From Holosporaceae bacterium (GTDB lineage Bacteria; Pseudomonadota; Alphaproteobacteria; UBA3830), in the NCBI GenBank assembly GCA_031276565.1, contig JAISMS010000091.1, forward strand, positions 1 to 32,179: a stretch of DNA of 32,179 nucleotides. The letters run 5' to 3'. Position 1 is the first letter of the stretch. Each line of letters starts with the position of its first letter. Below the pieces are notes generated by a model. That model searched no databases. It saw nothing but the letters and a program-made list of their open reading frames with translations, and was not told the origin of the DNA. Positions 1 through 7,731 of this stretch are shown in pieces. Both the position numbers and the translations under genes were made by a program.

Positions 1-84
1 GTTCCGGAAAACCTCCAAAATCACAAGATTCCGCGGGAATCCGCGAAAGAAATCACACCAATCACGGGAGATAACCATGCTTAA
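1..84 (+). CDS. Possible C-terminal end of an upstream phage gene (partial)
   Basis: Frame 1 is open from the window edge to a TAA at 82-84 and would overlap the portal start by 8 bp. The same 8 bp overlap occurs between the protease and capsid genes of this operon. In related head modules the large terminase subunit usually lies directly before the portal gene. The visible 27 codons carry no recognisable motif, and frame 3 is also open to 74, so the frame choice is uncertain. Confidence 0.25.
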   Translation, partial: VPENLQNHKIPRESAKEITPITGDNHA

Positions 85-1210
85 TTTGTTAAAACATTTC
101 GTCAATAACAAAAAAGAAGACAATTTTTTCACATACCACTGCATCGGCGATCCGCAGTGGACCCCCTGCAGATATGACGCCCTTGCTGAAGAGGGATACC
201 GGAAGAATGTTTTTGCTTTTCGGGCCGTTAATCTTATCGCCGGAGGCATCTCATCCCTGCCGATATCCGTAAAAAACCGCGACGACGGCAGCGAGGACGA
301 ATTTCTGTCCGACCTCATGAAAAGACCCAACGAATCGCAAACAAGGTGTTCTTTTCTGGAAAACATCGTGAGCTCTCTGCTTATATCCGGAAATGCCTTC
401 GTGCACTGCGACGGAGAAAATAAACTGCACTGTCTGCGAACGGATCGGGTTCGGATAGTCCCGGACAAATCCAGAACCTCGGTTAAATCCTATATTTACT
501 GTGTAGATTCGAAGGAATTTCCGGCAGAAAAAAGAGATATCCTTCACCTGAAATTTTTTAATCCGCTGAACGATTGGTACGGATTCAGTCCGCTGCAGGC
601 GGCCGCCCGGGCCATAGATCAGCACAATGAAATGTCGAAGCATAATATTTCGATTTTGCAGAACGGCGGACGACCTTCCGGATGCCTGGTGGTCAAGAAT
701 TCCGAAAATCTGACGGAGGAGCAGCGAAAGCAGCTGAGATCCGACATTCGCCAAGCCTATGAAGGATCGGCCAACTCCGGTCGCATCATGCTGCTGGAAG
801 GCGGTCTCGAATGGAAGGAGATGGGACTGTCGCCGAAGGATCTGGACTTTAACACGGGCAAAAACATCGCAGCCTGCGAGATCGCGCAGGCCTTCGGCGT
901 TCCGCCGATGCTGTTGGGCATCCGCGGCGACAGCGCTTTCAACGGTTATCGTGAAGCGCGGCTGCATTTCTGGGAGGATACGATTATTCCTCTTGCGGAA
1001 TTTATTCGTCTGGAATTCGGCAATTGGCTGTCGGTTCGCTTCGATCGGCCGGCGGAAATGACCTTCGATTTGGACTCCGTTCATGCCCTGATGCCTAAGC
1101 GGGAGAGTTTGTGGAACAGAATATCGAACGCTGATTTCCTCAGCGTAAACGAAAAAAGAGCCGCCCTGGGATACGGGCCTATCGAAGAAACGAAAGGAAC
1201 AGGAAAATGA
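77..1210 (+). CDS. Phage/GTA portal protein, HK97 family
   Basis: The 377-residue product is the dodecameric portal at the capsid vertex through which DNA is packaged and ejected. Family signs are an N-terminal segment around residues 40-62 (NVFAFRAVNLIAGGISSLP), a KRPN stretch, ISGNAFV at about 103, a DWYGFSPLQAA segment near 165-175, and a C-terminal FGVPPMLLGI followed by NGYREAR (about 275-295). This matches the phage_portal (PF04860) pattern. It is near the short end for the family. The ATG at 77 follows a GGGAG ribosome-binding site. The stop overlaps the protease start by 4 bp, so the genes are translationally coupled. It heads the visible part of a late operon. Confidence 0.93.
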   Translation: MLNLLKHFVNNKKEDNFFTYHCIGDPQWTPCRYDALAEEGYRKNVFAFRAVNLIAGGISSLPISVKNRDDGSEDEFLSDLMKRPNESQTRCSFLENIVSSLLISGNAFVHCDGENKLHCLRTDRVRIVPDKSRTSVKSYIYCVDSKEFPAEKRDILHLKFFNPLNDWYGFSPLQAAARAIDQHNEMSKHNISILQNGGRPSGCLVVKNSENLTEEQRKQLRSDIRQAYEGSANSGRIMLLEGGLEWKEMGLSPKDLDFNTGKNIAACEIAQAFGVPPMLLGIRGDSAFNGYREARLHFWEDTIIPLAEFIRLEFGNWLSVRFDRPAEMTFDLDSVHALMPKRESLWNRISNADFLSVNEKRAALGYGPIEETKGTGK

Positions 1211-1725
1211 AATACCTTTCCCATTGCTCACATCTGAAATCCGCGGATGAAAACGGAGAAATCTCGGGATACGCCAGCGTCTTTAACGTCGTTGACGGGT
1301 ACGGAGACGTCGTGATTGCCGGAGCTTTCCGAAAGGCCGTTGCCGATTTTGCCGCGGGCAAGAAGCCGAAATTGCTCTGGCAGCACGACATAAATTGCCC
1401 CGTCGGGGTGGTGGAAGAAATTCGCGAAGACCGCCGGGGTCTTTTCGTGAGGGCGAAGCTTCTTCTGGAAATTTCAAAAGCAAAGGAGGTGTACTTTCTT
1501 CTAAAAAACAAAGCCATAGACGGATTTTCCATAGGATACAGAATCCGTAACAATTATTTTCGGGACAACAAACAATATCTCACGGACATAGAACTGCTGG
1601 AAGTATCGATAGTAACCTTCCCCGCCTGCGGATCGGCAACGGTGGAGGACGTAAAACACGACGACGACCTGCTGCAAAAAATCCGTGCGATATCAAAACA
1701 AATAAAGGAGAAAATCAATGAATAA
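1207..1725 (+). CDS. HK97-family prohead maturation protease
   Basis: The 172-residue product resembles peptidase family S78 (PF04586), which cleaves the capsid delta domain and scaffold during head maturation. Visible motifs are GYASVFNVVDGYGDVV (21-36), the catalytic histidine in LLWQHD (H60), the catalytic serine in IDGFSIGY (S108), and the ELLEVSIVTFPAC strand (about 129-141) that carries the third catalytic position. Size and motif order are normal. It overlaps the portal gene by 4 bp and the capsid gene by 8 bp, as in most HK97/GTA-type modules. Confidence 0.93.
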   Translation: MKYLSHCSHLKSADENGEISGYASVFNVVDGYGDVVIAGAFRKAVADFAAGKKPKLLWQHDINCPVGVVEEIREDRRGLFVRAKLLLEISKAKEVYFLLKNKAIDGFSIGYRIRNNYFRDNKQYLTDIELLEVSIVTFPACGSATVEDVKHDDDLLQKIRAISKQIKEKINE

Positions 1726-2836
1726 AGAAATAGAAGAAGCGGTTTCCGAACTGAACGACAATGTGAACCGGCTCGTTCGGGACAGAGAAGACGGGAGACA
1801 ATCGGAATCGGCAAGAGTCGGCGGGGCTTTACCGCTTTCGGGAAATCCGACCGAAGACGGCGGCGTAAAATCCGATTTCGGAAATTATATTCGCAAAGGA
1901 AGCGGGGCTTTTCTCAAAAAATCGCTCGGCGATAATGACGATTCCTGCGGCAGATATTTTATTCCGGAAGAAATCGCACTGCGCATAAACAAGAGATTGA
2001 AATTGCTGTCGCCGATGAGGGCAATTTCGCGGGTCATTACCGTTTCCTCCAATGCCGTGGAGCTGCTTGTCGATTCCCAAATGCCGGATGCCGGTTGGGC
2101 AGCAGTGAACGATGAAGAAAGAAAAGAAACCGATTCTCCGGAAATCCGGAAGGTACACATACCGGTCCATGAGGTATACGCCAAACCGAAAATCAGCCAG
2201 AAACTTCTTGACGATTCTCAAATAGATATAGAGGAGTGGCTGACGTCCAAAATCGCCGAAAAAATCGCGGCCTTGGAAAACGCGGCCTTTATAAATGGCG
2301 ACGGCAAGGAAAAACCTCAGGGTTTCCTGCAAGTCGAATCCGAAAAGAAGGAGACGCGGGAAGCCGGAAAACTGCAGCACTTTTGCAGCGGAGCCGACGG
2401 AAAGTTCCTCAATAACGACGCCGCAGCGGATCTTTTAGTGGACATGGTTTGTTCCCTGAAATCGATCTATGTAAAGCGAGCCAAATGGATTATGTCCAGA
2501 TCGGCCCTGGCCGTCATCCGAAAGTTAAAAAACAAAGACGGAATATATCTGTGGCAGCCGTCTCTGACGGAGGCGAGTCCGGCGACTCTGCTGGGATATC
2601 CGGTGATTGTAGACGACGACATGCCGCATCTGGCGGAAGATAAGCAATCGACCCCCGTCGCCTTCGGAGATTTTTATTCCGGATATCAGATTGTGGATCG
2701 TCAGGGGCTGAAAATTCTGCGAGATCCGTATACGTCCAAACCGTTTGTGGAGTTTTACGCCACGAAACGCACCGGCGGCGGCATTGCGGATTTTGACGCG
2801 ATTAAGCTGTTGAAGTTCTCCGAAAAATCCGAGTAA
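1718..2836 (+). CDS. Major capsid protein, HK97 fold
   Basis: The 372-residue product builds the icosahedral shell. It has a short charged N-terminal region (residues 1-60) that would act as the delta/scaffold domain removed by the adjacent protease. This is followed by the HK97-fold core: RAISRVITVSSNAVEL (about 101-116), KPKISQKLLDDSQIDIEEWL (about 151-170), ENAAFINGDGKEKPQGFL, and the C-terminal YQIVDRQGLKILRDPYTSKPFVEFYATKR-type strand set. This is the Phage_capsid (PF05065) pattern. The ATG at 1718 has GGAG upstream. A 33 bp gap separates it from the connector gene. Confidence 0.93.
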   Translation: MNKEIEEAVSELNDNVNRLVRDREDGRQSESARVGGALPLSGNPTEDGGVKSDFGNYIRKGSGAFLKKSLGDNDDSCGRYFIPEEIALRINKRLKLLSPMRAISRVITVSSNAVELLVDSQMPDAGWAAVNDEERKETDSPEIRKVHIPVHEVYAKPKISQKLLDDSQIDIEEWLTSKIAEKIAALENAAFINGDGKEKPQGFLQVESEKKETREAGKLQHFCSGADGKFLNNDAAADLLVDMVCSLKSIYVKRAKWIMSRSALAVIRKLKNKDGIYLWQPSLTEASPATLLGYPVIVDDDMPHLAEDKQSTPVAFGDFYSGYQIVDRQGLKILRDPYTSKPFVEFYATKRTGGGIADFDAIKLLKFSEKSE

Positions 2837-2869
2837 CGGGGAAATTTTTCAGATAAAGAGGGAGGAATC

Positions 2870-3469
2870 ATGCAGCTGAATCTCATTGAACCGCCGAAAA
2901 GCGAAATCATCACGACGGAAGAAGCGAAAAACTATCTTCGAATAGACCACGACTTCGACGATGATCTCATTCGCAGTTTTATAAAGGCTACTCGACAAGC
3001 CATTGAATCGATCATTCAAAAATCCGTTATGAAGCAAACCTGGGAATACGTTCTGGATAACACCTCCGTTTGCAAATTCGATTTCGGAGAAAGCGACTAT
3101 CCGAGTATTTTTTCCGATTCCTTGAGAGTTCCGCTGCCGAAACCTCCCGTTATGAAAATACTTTCCGTTCGAATGAACAAAGGAGAGATAAATCCGGACA
3201 GATGCACCCTTGATCTGATAAACGGCAAGTACTGCCTCTGCATCAGCGGCAAACGACTTTTCTGCGACAATCGAAAGATATCTCTTTCGGTGCGATATGA
3301 AGCCGGAATTGCCGACCGCGCGGAAAACGTCCCCTATCAGCTGAAACTGGCAAATTTGATGCTGACGGCCAATGCATTTCGCGAGAGATGCTCCTGCGGA
3401 GACGAGGGGTTTATTTCCAAAGGCGTTCGGCAATTGCTGAGCCCTTTTCTGAACATGAGGGTTTTTTAA
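2870..3469 (+). CDS. Head-tail connector (phage gp6-like / phiE125 gp8 family)
   Basis: The 199-residue product should form the adaptor ring below the portal. The N-terminal TTEEAKNYLRIDHDFDDDLI segment (about 16-35), the following helix with ARQAIES-like spacing and the late PYQLKLANLMLTANAFRER helix are typical of the small alpha-helical connector family. It starts at ATG 2870 after AGGGAGG. The next gene begins 1 bp after its stop. Position between capsid protein and adaptor supports the call. Confidence 0.85.
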   Translation: MQLNLIEPPKSEIITTEEAKNYLRIDHDFDDDLIRSFIKATRQAIESIIQKSVMKQTWEYVLDNTSVCKFDFGESDYPSIFSDSLRVPLPKPPVMKILSVRMNKGEINPDRCTLDLINGKYCLCISGKRLFCDNRKISLSVRYEAGIADRAENVPYQLKLANLMLTANAFRERCSCGDEGFISKGVRQLLSPFLNMRVF

Positions 3470-3470
3470 A

Positions 3471-3761
3471 ATGCGAAACGGATCCTTCAACACGAAAATC
3501 AAAATAGAAGCACTGGAAAAGACGTTGTCCGAGGATAATCGCTGGATTTCCGTCTATAAACCCTGGAGAGAAGTGTGGGCTTTCGTTTCTCTCCGGGATA
3601 TTTCGTCCAAACGGGCGCTTTATCTTTTTGCGGTGCGGCGGAGGAATGATTTTCCCCGAGAATTTCGCATCGTCATTAAAGACAAGATCTTTATGCCGAC
3701 GCAGCCTCCGACGACGGAACCTTCGCGGGATCTGATCCTGTTCCATGCCGTCGTCAAGTAA
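3471..3761 (+). CDS. Head-tail adaptor / stopper protein
   Basis: The 96-residue product has the pattern of Phage_H_T_join (PF05521): DNRWISVYKPWREVWAFVSL near residues 22-41, then RALYLFAVRRRNDFP and RIVIKDKIF, the short beta-barrel strands of this family. It occupies the g7 position of GTA-like clusters, right after the connector. The last approximately 45 bp of the gene were copied downstream in a tandem duplication (see the repeat at 3715-4142). Confidence 0.75.
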   Translation: MRNGSFNTKIKIEALEKTLSEDNRWISVYKPWREVWAFVSLRDISSKRALYLFAVRRRNDFPREFRIVIKDKIFMPTQPPTTEPSRDLILFHAVVK

Positions 3762-4142
3762 ACATCGAAAGGAGGACGACATGATACCGTTGAATTTCGG
3801 CATTATTAACGCCCTGAAAAAATGCCCGAAGATGTTCACTTTCTCCTCCGATCCGCCGGAAGAGGAATTGCCTCAAACTTCGCATCTGATTTTGAACGGA
3901 AAAAATCCGATATCCCGCGCGGAACCTTCGCGGAATTCGGGTTTATTCCGTACCCTTGCCAAATAAACATCGAAAGGAGAATGACATGATACCATGGGAT
4001 TTCGGCATTATTAACGCCCTGAAAAAATGCCTGGGGACGATCATTTTCCCCTCCGATCCGCCGGAAGAGGAATCGCTTCAAACTCCGTACCTGATTTTTG
4101 AACTGAAAAAAATTACGCACGGAAAAAATCTGATATCCCGCG
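3715..4142 (+). repeat. Diverged 205 bp tandem duplication across the adaptor/terminator junction
   Basis: Unit 1 is 3715-3919 and unit 2 starts at 3920. Both begin with cggaaccttcgcgg, both contain taaacatcgaaagga followed by a start codon (3781 and 3986), and both reach gatatcccgcgcgg. The offset is 205 bp at each of these landmarks. Unit 2 carries an extra 18 nt in frame (TTT GAA ... ACG region near 4102-4120) that unit 1 lacks. Several substitutions separate the copies, so the event is not recent. Confidence 0.85.
3781..3966 (+). pseudogene. Truncated duplicate of the tail-terminator-like gene
   Basis: The 61-codon reading frame starts MIPLNFGIINALKKC and runs parallel to the start of the gene at 3986 for about 46 residues. 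It then reads out into a copy of the adaptor gene tail (GLFRTLAK, versus LILFHAVVK at the adaptor end). It keeps a strong GAAAGGAGG ribosome-binding site, so it may be translated. It lacks the whole C-terminal two thirds of the parent protein and is best seen as a by-product of the 205 bp duplication. Confidence 0.7.
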
Positions 4143-4375
4143 CGGAATTTACCCTTACGGTTGCGGACGAAGACAAGACCGACGGAGGAAGATTCGCCGT
4201 CATGAAGGCGGTCGACCGAATCGCGGAAGACGAACTGACGCTTTCCGCCGGAGACGCCGTGATCGGAAGCGCAAAAATCAAAATGATCTCCTTCGACAGC
4301 AAAAAAAATAAGCTGATTCTAAATTTTGCGGCGATATTAAAATTGGAGGCAACCTATGACGACGAAGACAAATAA
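3986..4375 (+). CDS. Putative tail terminator/completion protein
   Basis: The 129-residue product begins MIPWDFGIINALKKC and includes a predicted alpha/beta region with LISRAEFTLTVADEDK and a late KLILNFAAILKLEAT strand. I do not recognise a motif that fixes the family. The function is inferred from size and position after the head-tail adaptor, the slot of the GTA g8 / DUF3168-like tail terminator. The ATG at 3986 has GAAAGGAG upstream and is supported by the parallel start in the duplicated copy. The 3' end overlaps the next small gene by 20 bp. Confidence 0.5.
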   Translation: MIPWDFGIINALKKCLGTIIFPSDPPEEESLQTPYLIFELKKITHGKNLISRAEFTLTVADEDKTDGGRFAVMKAVDRIAEDELTLSAGDAVIGSAKIKMISFDSKKNKLILNFAAILKLEATYDDEDK

Positions 4376-4487
4376 CCGCGAAGACGAATATCAGGAAGAA
4401 TCCGAAAAAACGGCGGATGATCTGGCCGAATATCTGGAGCGCTTGAGGCGCATAACTCCCGCCCCCTTGCCGGAATGGACCGACTGA
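4356..4487 (+). CDS. Small 43-residue protein of the late operon
   Basis: An ATG at 4356 preceded by ATTGGAGGC opens a 43-codon frame: an acidic helical N-terminus (REDEYQEE), a helix ADDLAEYLERLRR, and a proline-rich end PAPLPEWTD. It overlaps the previous gene by 20 bp and the next gene by 1 or 13 bp, so it sits in the translationally coupled chain. Small proteins in this slot of GTA-type clusters are often tail-assembly chaperones, but no chaperone motif is visible. Function unknown. Confidence 0.55.
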   Translation: MTTKTNNREDEYQEESEKTADDLAEYLERLRRITPAPLPEWTD

Positions 4488-4999
4488 TGAAGGAAACCGA
4501 ATTAATATTGGGCGTCGCGGGATTGCCTCCCGAAAGTGCCCGCAACTGCCAACAGGAATTATCCCCTGTCCCCAACGGGGAATTCAAAAAATCCGTCAAC
4601 GGAAATCTGCTGTTTCTGGAAACCGCCGAACGACGGCGCTATCGTAGCGTAATCTCCTGTCGGGACGTGAACTCTCCCCTCATCGACGGCATTTGGGTCG
4701 GATCTCAGCTTACGGTGGGATGCATACAAAACCTGTGGCAGTCGATTAACCGGGGGGAATCAAAAATCAAGCTGATCCGCCCGGCCGTGGACGGATCCGT
4801 CTGCGTCGTTAACAGAATCGGAAAACCGATCAGATTTTTCAAATCCGGAACCGACGGAGTAGAGCTTCGGCGACCGCTCGGAGAACGGGTTTTCGTATGT
4901 TTCCGTCCGTGGCTGACCATGCGGGTCATAAATTTTTCGCTGGAAACCGACGAATGGGGAATGTCCGGCGGATGGAAATTAGTTCTGGAGGAGGTATGA
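4475..4999 (+). CDS. Phage tail/baseplate protein of unknown family
   Basis: The 174-residue product has internal start choices at 4475 (used here) and 4487, which overlaps the previous stop as ATGA. The sequence is rich in beta strands: RRYRSVISCRDVNSP (about 52-66), GIWVGSQLTVGCIQNLWQ (about 72-89), and a C-terminal FRPWLTMRVINFS ... DEWGMSGGWKLVLEEV. I recognise no named domain. Its place before the hub-like protein suggests a tail or baseplate component. It is followed after 23 bp by the 3' end of an antisense transporter gene. Confidence 0.6.
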   Translation: MDRLMKETELILGVAGLPPESARNCQQELSPVPNGEFKKSVNGNLLFLETAERRRYRSVISCRDVNSPLIDGIWVGSQLTVGCIQNLWQSINRGESKIKLIRPAVDGSVCVVNRIGKPIRFFKSGTDGVELRRPLGERVFVCFRPWLTMRVINFSLETDEWGMSGGWKLVLEEV

Positions 5000-5022
5000 C
5001 GACGTTTTTGCCGTTCGTAACG

Positions 5023-5919
5023 CTACGTTACCCGTTTGCGCCGACGCACGGTTTTGCGGATTTCGGTATAGGCCAAAAAGAGAGTGCTCGGTATCAGAAC
5101 CAGAGCTCCCACGAGCACGTTTGCGCCGGGTATTTCCCCGAACAGCAGAAAGGCGAAGGCGGCGCTGATCAGAAATTCCGTATATCTGTAGGGCGACAAA
5201 GAGGACAATTCGGCGAAGCAGAAGGCTTTAAAAATGAAATATTGAATCAAATTTCCTCCGGCTCCGAGCAGAAACAGTCCCAGGTATTCGAGCGGAGTCG
5301 GAGTTTTCCAGACGAGTATCGCCGGAACCAAGGATACGAGGGAACTAACCGCGGCGAAGTAGAGCAACATGGTGATCCTGTTTTCACGATCCGCATTTTT
5401 CTTGATCATGACGTCCTGCACGGCAAAAAGAACGCAAGAAGCCACGGGAACGATGTATATCATTTTCGGAGAAAAGGATGTTCCGTTATCGTACACGGAT
5501 ATAAAGGACAATCCGAAAAAACCGATGACTGCGGCCGCCCAGCGGGAAACCGGGATTTGCTCCTTCAACACCCGCACCGACAGGAGCATGACGAAAATCG
5601 GAACGCTCCAAAAAATCGTCACCACCTCCACCAACGGAAGATGTATCACCGAACAGGTGTAAAGAAAAAAGCCGGCAGCTCCGAGTATTCCTCTGACTAT
5701 GTTGAAGACGGGCCGTTTAGTGCGAAAAATCCGCTTTCCTCCGGATATGATGAAAGGCAGCAGCGTAACCAATCCGAAGAAAAATCGGAAAAAAATCACC
5801 TGAAAGGCGTCCAGACGGCGGCCGATGAACTTTACGATAATGTCGTTAAAGCAACTGACCGTCATCATCAGCAGCAAAAAAAACAGACCGCGCCAATAAT
5901 TTTTTTCATCGGGTTCCAT
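5023..5919 (-). CDS. EamA/DMT-superfamily transporter inserted in the phage operon
   Basis: The 298-residue product is a polytopic membrane protein with about ten hydrophobic segments in two EamA halves. They run from YWRGLFFLLLMMTVSCFNDI at the N-terminus through FFRFFFGLVTLLPFI, VEVVTIFWSVPIFVMLLSV and a second half starting MIYIVPVASCVLFAVQDVMI, to PGANVLVGALVLIPSTLF. The family exports or imports small metabolites. In Rickettsia a related protein takes up S-adenosylmethionine, but the substrate here cannot be read. The start at 5919 (MEPDEKN) is chosen because the upstream extension is not hydrophobic-core-like and would overlap the divergent hub gene. It lies antisense inside the late operon. 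Confidence 0.85.
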   Translation of the reverse strand: MEPDEKNYWRGLFFLLLMMTVSCFNDIIVKFIGRRLDAFQVIFFRFFFGLVTLLPFIISGGKRIFRTKRPVFNIVRGILGAAGFFLYTCSVIHLPLVEVVTIFWSVPIFVMLLSVRVLKEQIPVSRWAAAVIGFFGLSFISVYDNGTSFSPKMIYIVPVASCVLFAVQDVMIKKNADRENRITMLLYFAAVSSLVSLVPAILVWKTPTPLEYLGLFLLGAGGNLIQYFIFKAFCFAELSSLSPYRYTEFLISAAFAFLLFGEIPGANVLVGALVLIPSTLFLAYTEIRKTVRRRKRVT

Positions 5920-5981
5920 AGTGAATCCATTCGAAGTTGTGACGGATAAAACTGAAACAGTTATACAGGTAAAAGGGAAAA

Positions 5982-7718
5982 ATGGAAATAATATTCGACT
6001 GGAGCGACGCATTTTATGAAAAAAAAGGCGAATGGCGCGGCGACGAAGAAATAATTTCTTTGGAAATTTCCCAAAAGGAGCACTCATTTGCCGTTGCAAA
6101 GGTGATCATCGAAGCAAAAAACCTCCCGCTTGATAAAAAATACGCCCGGATAGGCGTGCGGACGGCAAACGAGGGAACCCGTCTGCTTTTTTCGGGGCGT
6201 TTGACGGCTTTTCCGATCGGATTCGGCAGTCCGACAATGGAACTGGAACTGATTTCGGAACCGGACGACTTCCGGGCTAAACTGACGACGTTTTGTGACG
6301 AAAACTTCAATCGGTACCGCTCCGTCGATAAACATACCGAAAAGGGCGACGATCTTTTCTTCGACGATCTGTTTTTCTCGTCGAAGGACATGAAAAATCC
6401 GACAATTTTTTTGGAGGGAAACAGCAGGCTTTTCTACTGGAACATGAGAAACGGTGAATTATCCCTGTCGGACATAAATCGCGGACGGAAAAATTTCGAC
6501 GTCTACGGAGAAGAAATTCTTCGGGGAACGATTCGGGTAAGAGTAGCCCGCGAGCCTTATAAAATCGTAAACCTGCGACTGTCCGTCTCCTGGATCCGCC
6601 ATGAACACGGCGCGGTCGACGTTATCCCTCCAGTGGCGGCAAGATTCAAAGAAGGCATGGTAAATTCCTTCACCGACATCCGTTCCGCCCTCCAAAACAT
6701 GACGATTGGCCGAAACAGCTATGTTATTCTTCAACGCGATTGGGAGGAAGTAACCCCCGGAGGGTCGCATCCGCTCCTGTCTCCGAACTTTTATGTACGG
6801 CAAGAAGGATCCGCCGCCGGGAAAAAAGTGCTGTTCCGGAGATTTTATTTCGACGGAAAGTTGATTCTCGGCTGGCGCCGCCGGCAGAAGCGAACGGAGA
6901 TCGTGAACCTGAAGGTCGTAAATCCCTCGTCTCCGCACGGTCGAGAAAAAAATCTTTATTTACGTTTGAATTCGATCCAACTGCCGAAAAAATACCCTCT
7001 TTGGGAACGATTCGTCGGCTATGTCCGCGGAGATCGGGTTCGCCGCGAAGGGTCGGTTTTCGAATGCCGGTCTTCCCATCTCTCCGGAGAAAATTTCGAA
7101 ACCGAAAAGTGGAAGTTCGCGGAAAAAATCCCGGACGCACTGCCGGACGACGCAAGTTCCTCGTTTTTCGCGACGCCCCGCGGAAAAAACGCCGTAAGAT
7201 ATGCCGCGCGCAAAGCCGTCGCCCTGATAAACCATTCGTCCCGCCGCATCGAAATCGACTTTTGCGTCGAAGCAAAAAATTTCATCTTCGCCGCCGTTGA
7301 CGATGAAATCACCGTCCGCGACGCCGGATTCAAAAACGGCCTCATTCGGGGAAAGATCATTCGGACGAGATTGTCGGCGAACGGCAATAATCGCATCATG
7401 AAATTTACCCTTGGCTGCCGCGAAGCGGATCTGTCGGAAAACTTCGCTTCGATAAACTGCGCCGAAATTCCGATTGTCGACGACAACGATCGGGGAAATT
7501 CCGCCCCCGTCGTGAAGAGAATAGAGATAAAAAACTCTCCCGAAGAGCAGATCTCTCTTCTTTCCGCCGCGAACGCCGGCAGCGTTTCCGAATTGGAGAA
7601 CGAACTGAAACGACATGCCACAAAAATCAAACTTTCGCTTTGTCCGCTGAACACCGTAAGAGCCGTCGTCCGGGAAATAAATCTTCCGGACATGACTCTG
7701 GGATCGAAAGCGCCGTAA
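5982..7718 (+). CDS. Baseplate hub / tail-tip-like protein with carbohydrate-binding-like insert
   Basis: The 578-residue product starts at ATG 5982 after AAAGGGA. Residues 20-100 (ISLEISQ ... ISEPDDFRAKL) have the alternating strand pattern of phage hub N-terminal barrels. Residues 338-378 (LWERFVGYVRGDRVRREGSV then CRSSHLSGENF and a Trp) fit the Y..GD.V...G..Y.C...H....W pattern of CBM5/12-like chitin-binding modules. The C-terminal third (430-578) contains further barrel-like sequence and a Ser/Asn-rich tail helix (SELENELKRH). The hub role is inferred from position and architecture. It is divergent from the EamA gene by 62 bp, so late-operon transcription must pass over or restart here. 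Confidence 0.6.
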   Translation: MEIIFDWSDAFYEKKGEWRGDEEIISLEISQKEHSFAVAKVIIEAKNLPLDKKYARIGVRTANEGTRLLFSGRLTAFPIGFGSPTMELELISEPDDFRAKLTTFCDENFNRYRSVDKHTEKGDDLFFDDLFFSSKDMKNPTIFLEGNSRLFYWNMRNGELSLSDINRGRKNFDVYGEEILRGTIRVRVAREPYKIVNLRLSVSWIRHEHGAVDVIPPVAARFKEGMVNSFTDIRSALQNMTIGRNSYVILQRDWEEVTPGGSHPLLSPNFYVRQEGSAAGKKVLFRRFYFDGKLILGWRRRQKRTEIVNLKVVNPSSPHGREKNLYLRLNSIQLPKKYPLWERFVGYVRGDRVRREGSVFECRSSHLSGENFETEKWKFAEKIPDALPDDASSSFFATPRGKNAVRYAARKAVALINHSSRRIEIDFCVEAKNFIFAAVDDEITVRDAGFKNGLIRGKIIRTRLSANGNNRIMKFTLGCREADLSENFASINCAEIPIVDDNDRGNSAPVVKRIEIKNSPEEQISLLSAANAGSVSELENELKRHATKIKLSLCPLNTVRAVVREINLPDMTLGSKAP

Positions 7719-7731
7719 CCGGGAGAAAACC

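Noticed and set aside
251-1231. - strand frame opposite the portal gene
   Set aside because: The portal motifs on the + strand explain the region. The antisense product has no recognisable features.
4897-5949. + strand frame of about 350 codons in the phage operon
   Set aside because: It is antisense to the EamA transporter, whose hydrophobic helices and family pattern are clear. Its product is a low-complexity polar chain.
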